Source: Acidiferrobacteraceae bacterium (GTDB lineage Bacteria; Pseudomonadota; Gammaproteobacteria; Arenicellales; UBA868). From it: a stretch of 6,514 nt of DNA. The stretch's first letter is position 1. Every line of letters starts with the position of its first letter. Positions 6,031 to 6,514 of the stretch are shown one piece after another. The position numbers were made by a program, and so were the translations under genes. The notes under the pieces were generated by a model, which was not told the origin of the DNA, made no database searches, and saw only the letters and a list, made by a program, of their open reading frames with translations. Location: contig PAUU01000011.1 of NCBI GenBank assembly GCA_002713825.1, positions 26,881 to 33,394 of the forward strand, read 5' to 3'.

Positions 6031-6064
6031 TGAGATCCTCGGGTCGGACGACCCGAGGATCTCA
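6031..6064. terminator. Strong 15-bp hairpin after the substrate-binding protein gene
   Basis: TGAGATCCTCGGGTC (6031-6045), loop GGAC and the exact complement (6050-6064) form a perfect 15-bp stem that starts 14 bases after the stop codon. On the + strand no T run follows, so it may act as a transcript-stabilising 3' end. Read on the - strand it is followed by TTTT, so it could also terminate transcription entering from the right, though no - strand gene is seen. Confidence 0.75.
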
Positions 6065-6428
6065 CAGTTGGTTGGTCATCAGTGGCTGTACCGGCTTAGG
6101 ATTGCATCGGTTTCTGCCGAAAAAAGTCTAGAGACCAAAACCCATTTCTGCGCGTTCTTAGATCAGTAAGCTCGTTCTTCGATTGCCTCAACGAAGTCCG
6201 GGTAGTGGTCCATTTGGTATTAGGGAAACATTTGCAGCTCTAAATTGCGATTGATTTTTCCTATACTGCTTATCGGTTTTTCGTCTCGCAATCGCACGCC
6301 CTAATCCCCCGGGGTCTCGTAGACTGTATTCCTAAGGTGTCTTGTCTGTGGTTGGCTTAATACAGCGGGGAAGTAAGTGAATTTCACTGGCCCAACGTAT
6401 GCTCTGATTTATAAAATAAGGTAACGTA
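6065..6428. other. Non-coding gap before the DsrE-like gene
   Basis: I see no convincing gene in this stretch, which is part of the 411-base gap 6018-6428. It contains a 4-bp dyad TCGG/CCGA (6107-6120) before six A residues, a good isolated -10-like TATACT (6262-6267) without a matching -35, and the palindrome CCCCGGGG (6307-6314). The length suggests that the DsrE-like gene has its own promoter and possibly a long 5' leader. Confidence 0.5.
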
Positions 6429-6514
6429 ATGTCCAACAAGCTCTCTATCGTCTGTGTTTCCGGTACGCTCGAGAAACTTCAAATGGCCTCCATGGTTGCC
6501 TCGGTCGCGGCAGC
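6429..6514 (+). CDS. DsrE-like sulfur-transfer family protein (N-terminal part)
   Basis: The window ends after 28 codons. The visible part reads MSNKLSIVCVSGTLEKLQMA followed by SMVASVAA. A first beta strand (LSIVCVSGT), a Gly-Thr-Leu turn and an alpha helix rich in small residues match the start of DsrE/DsrF/DsrE2-like proteins, which carry sulfur as a cysteine persulfide in sulfur-oxidising bacteria. The catalytic cysteine region lies beyond the window. AAGG at 6418-6421 is the ribosome-binding site. The neighbourhood suggests a role in handling sulfur released from thiocyanate, but this is inference. A different small alpha/beta protein cannot be excluded from so few residues. Confidence 0.6.
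   Translation, partial: MSNKLSIVCVSGTLEKLQMASMVASVAA

Noticed and set aside
6410..6415. TATAAA as a -10 box for the DsrE-like gene
   Set aside because: It lies only 13 bases before the start codon, leaving no room for a leader with the ribosome-binding site, and has no -35 at normal spacing.
1..6514. CRISPR arrays, tRNA or rRNA genes, insertion sequences
   Set aside because: No regular repeat-spacer pattern, cloverleaf, rRNA segment or transposase was seen on either strand.

Overview
The window carries a thiocyanate hydrolase operon: scnB, scnA and scnC (beta, alpha and gamma subunits) followed by a P15K-type activator gene. An ABC-transporter substrate-binding protein gene and the start of a DsrE-like sulfur-transfer gene lie downstream. 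All recognisable genes are on the + strand. The scn genes, DsrE-like gene, DUF1289 protein and moderate GC content suggest a thiocyanate-using, probably sulfur-oxidising proteobacterium. A gammaproteobacterium fits best, but this is inference and no rRNA or marker gene is present to settle it.

Layout. Positions 1-54 hold the last 17 codons of an unrecognised gene. Positions 203-1393 encode an M20-family amidohydrolase (hippurate or N-acyl-amino-acid hydrolase type) with all its metal ligands. After a 208-base gap come an unrecognised 147-residue protein (1602-2045) and, starting at GTG, a 59-residue cysteine-rich DUF1289 protein (2094-2273) that is easily missed. The next gap (2274-2504) holds a run of 11 C, 8 T and 4 G, an 8-bp inverted repeat at 2418-2438 and a second small palindrome beside a possible promoter. 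This is the likely control region of the scn operon.

The operon (2505-4424) is tight. scnB and scnA overlap by ATGA, scnC follows after 49 bases, and the activator gene starts with GTG 9 bases after scnC. Together they should make a cobalt enzyme that hydrolyses thiocyanate to carbonyl sulfide and ammonia. A 183-base gap with imperfect direct repeats leads to a 469-residue NrtA/SsuA-like substrate-binding protein (4608-6017) with a Tat signal preceded by an unusually long acidic extension. By position it may bind thiocyanate or a related anion such as cyanate. No permease, ATPase or cyanase gene is visible here. A 15-bp hairpin closes this gene. After a 411-base gap, a DsrE-like gene runs off the end of the window and may handle the sulfur released by thiocyanate breakdown.
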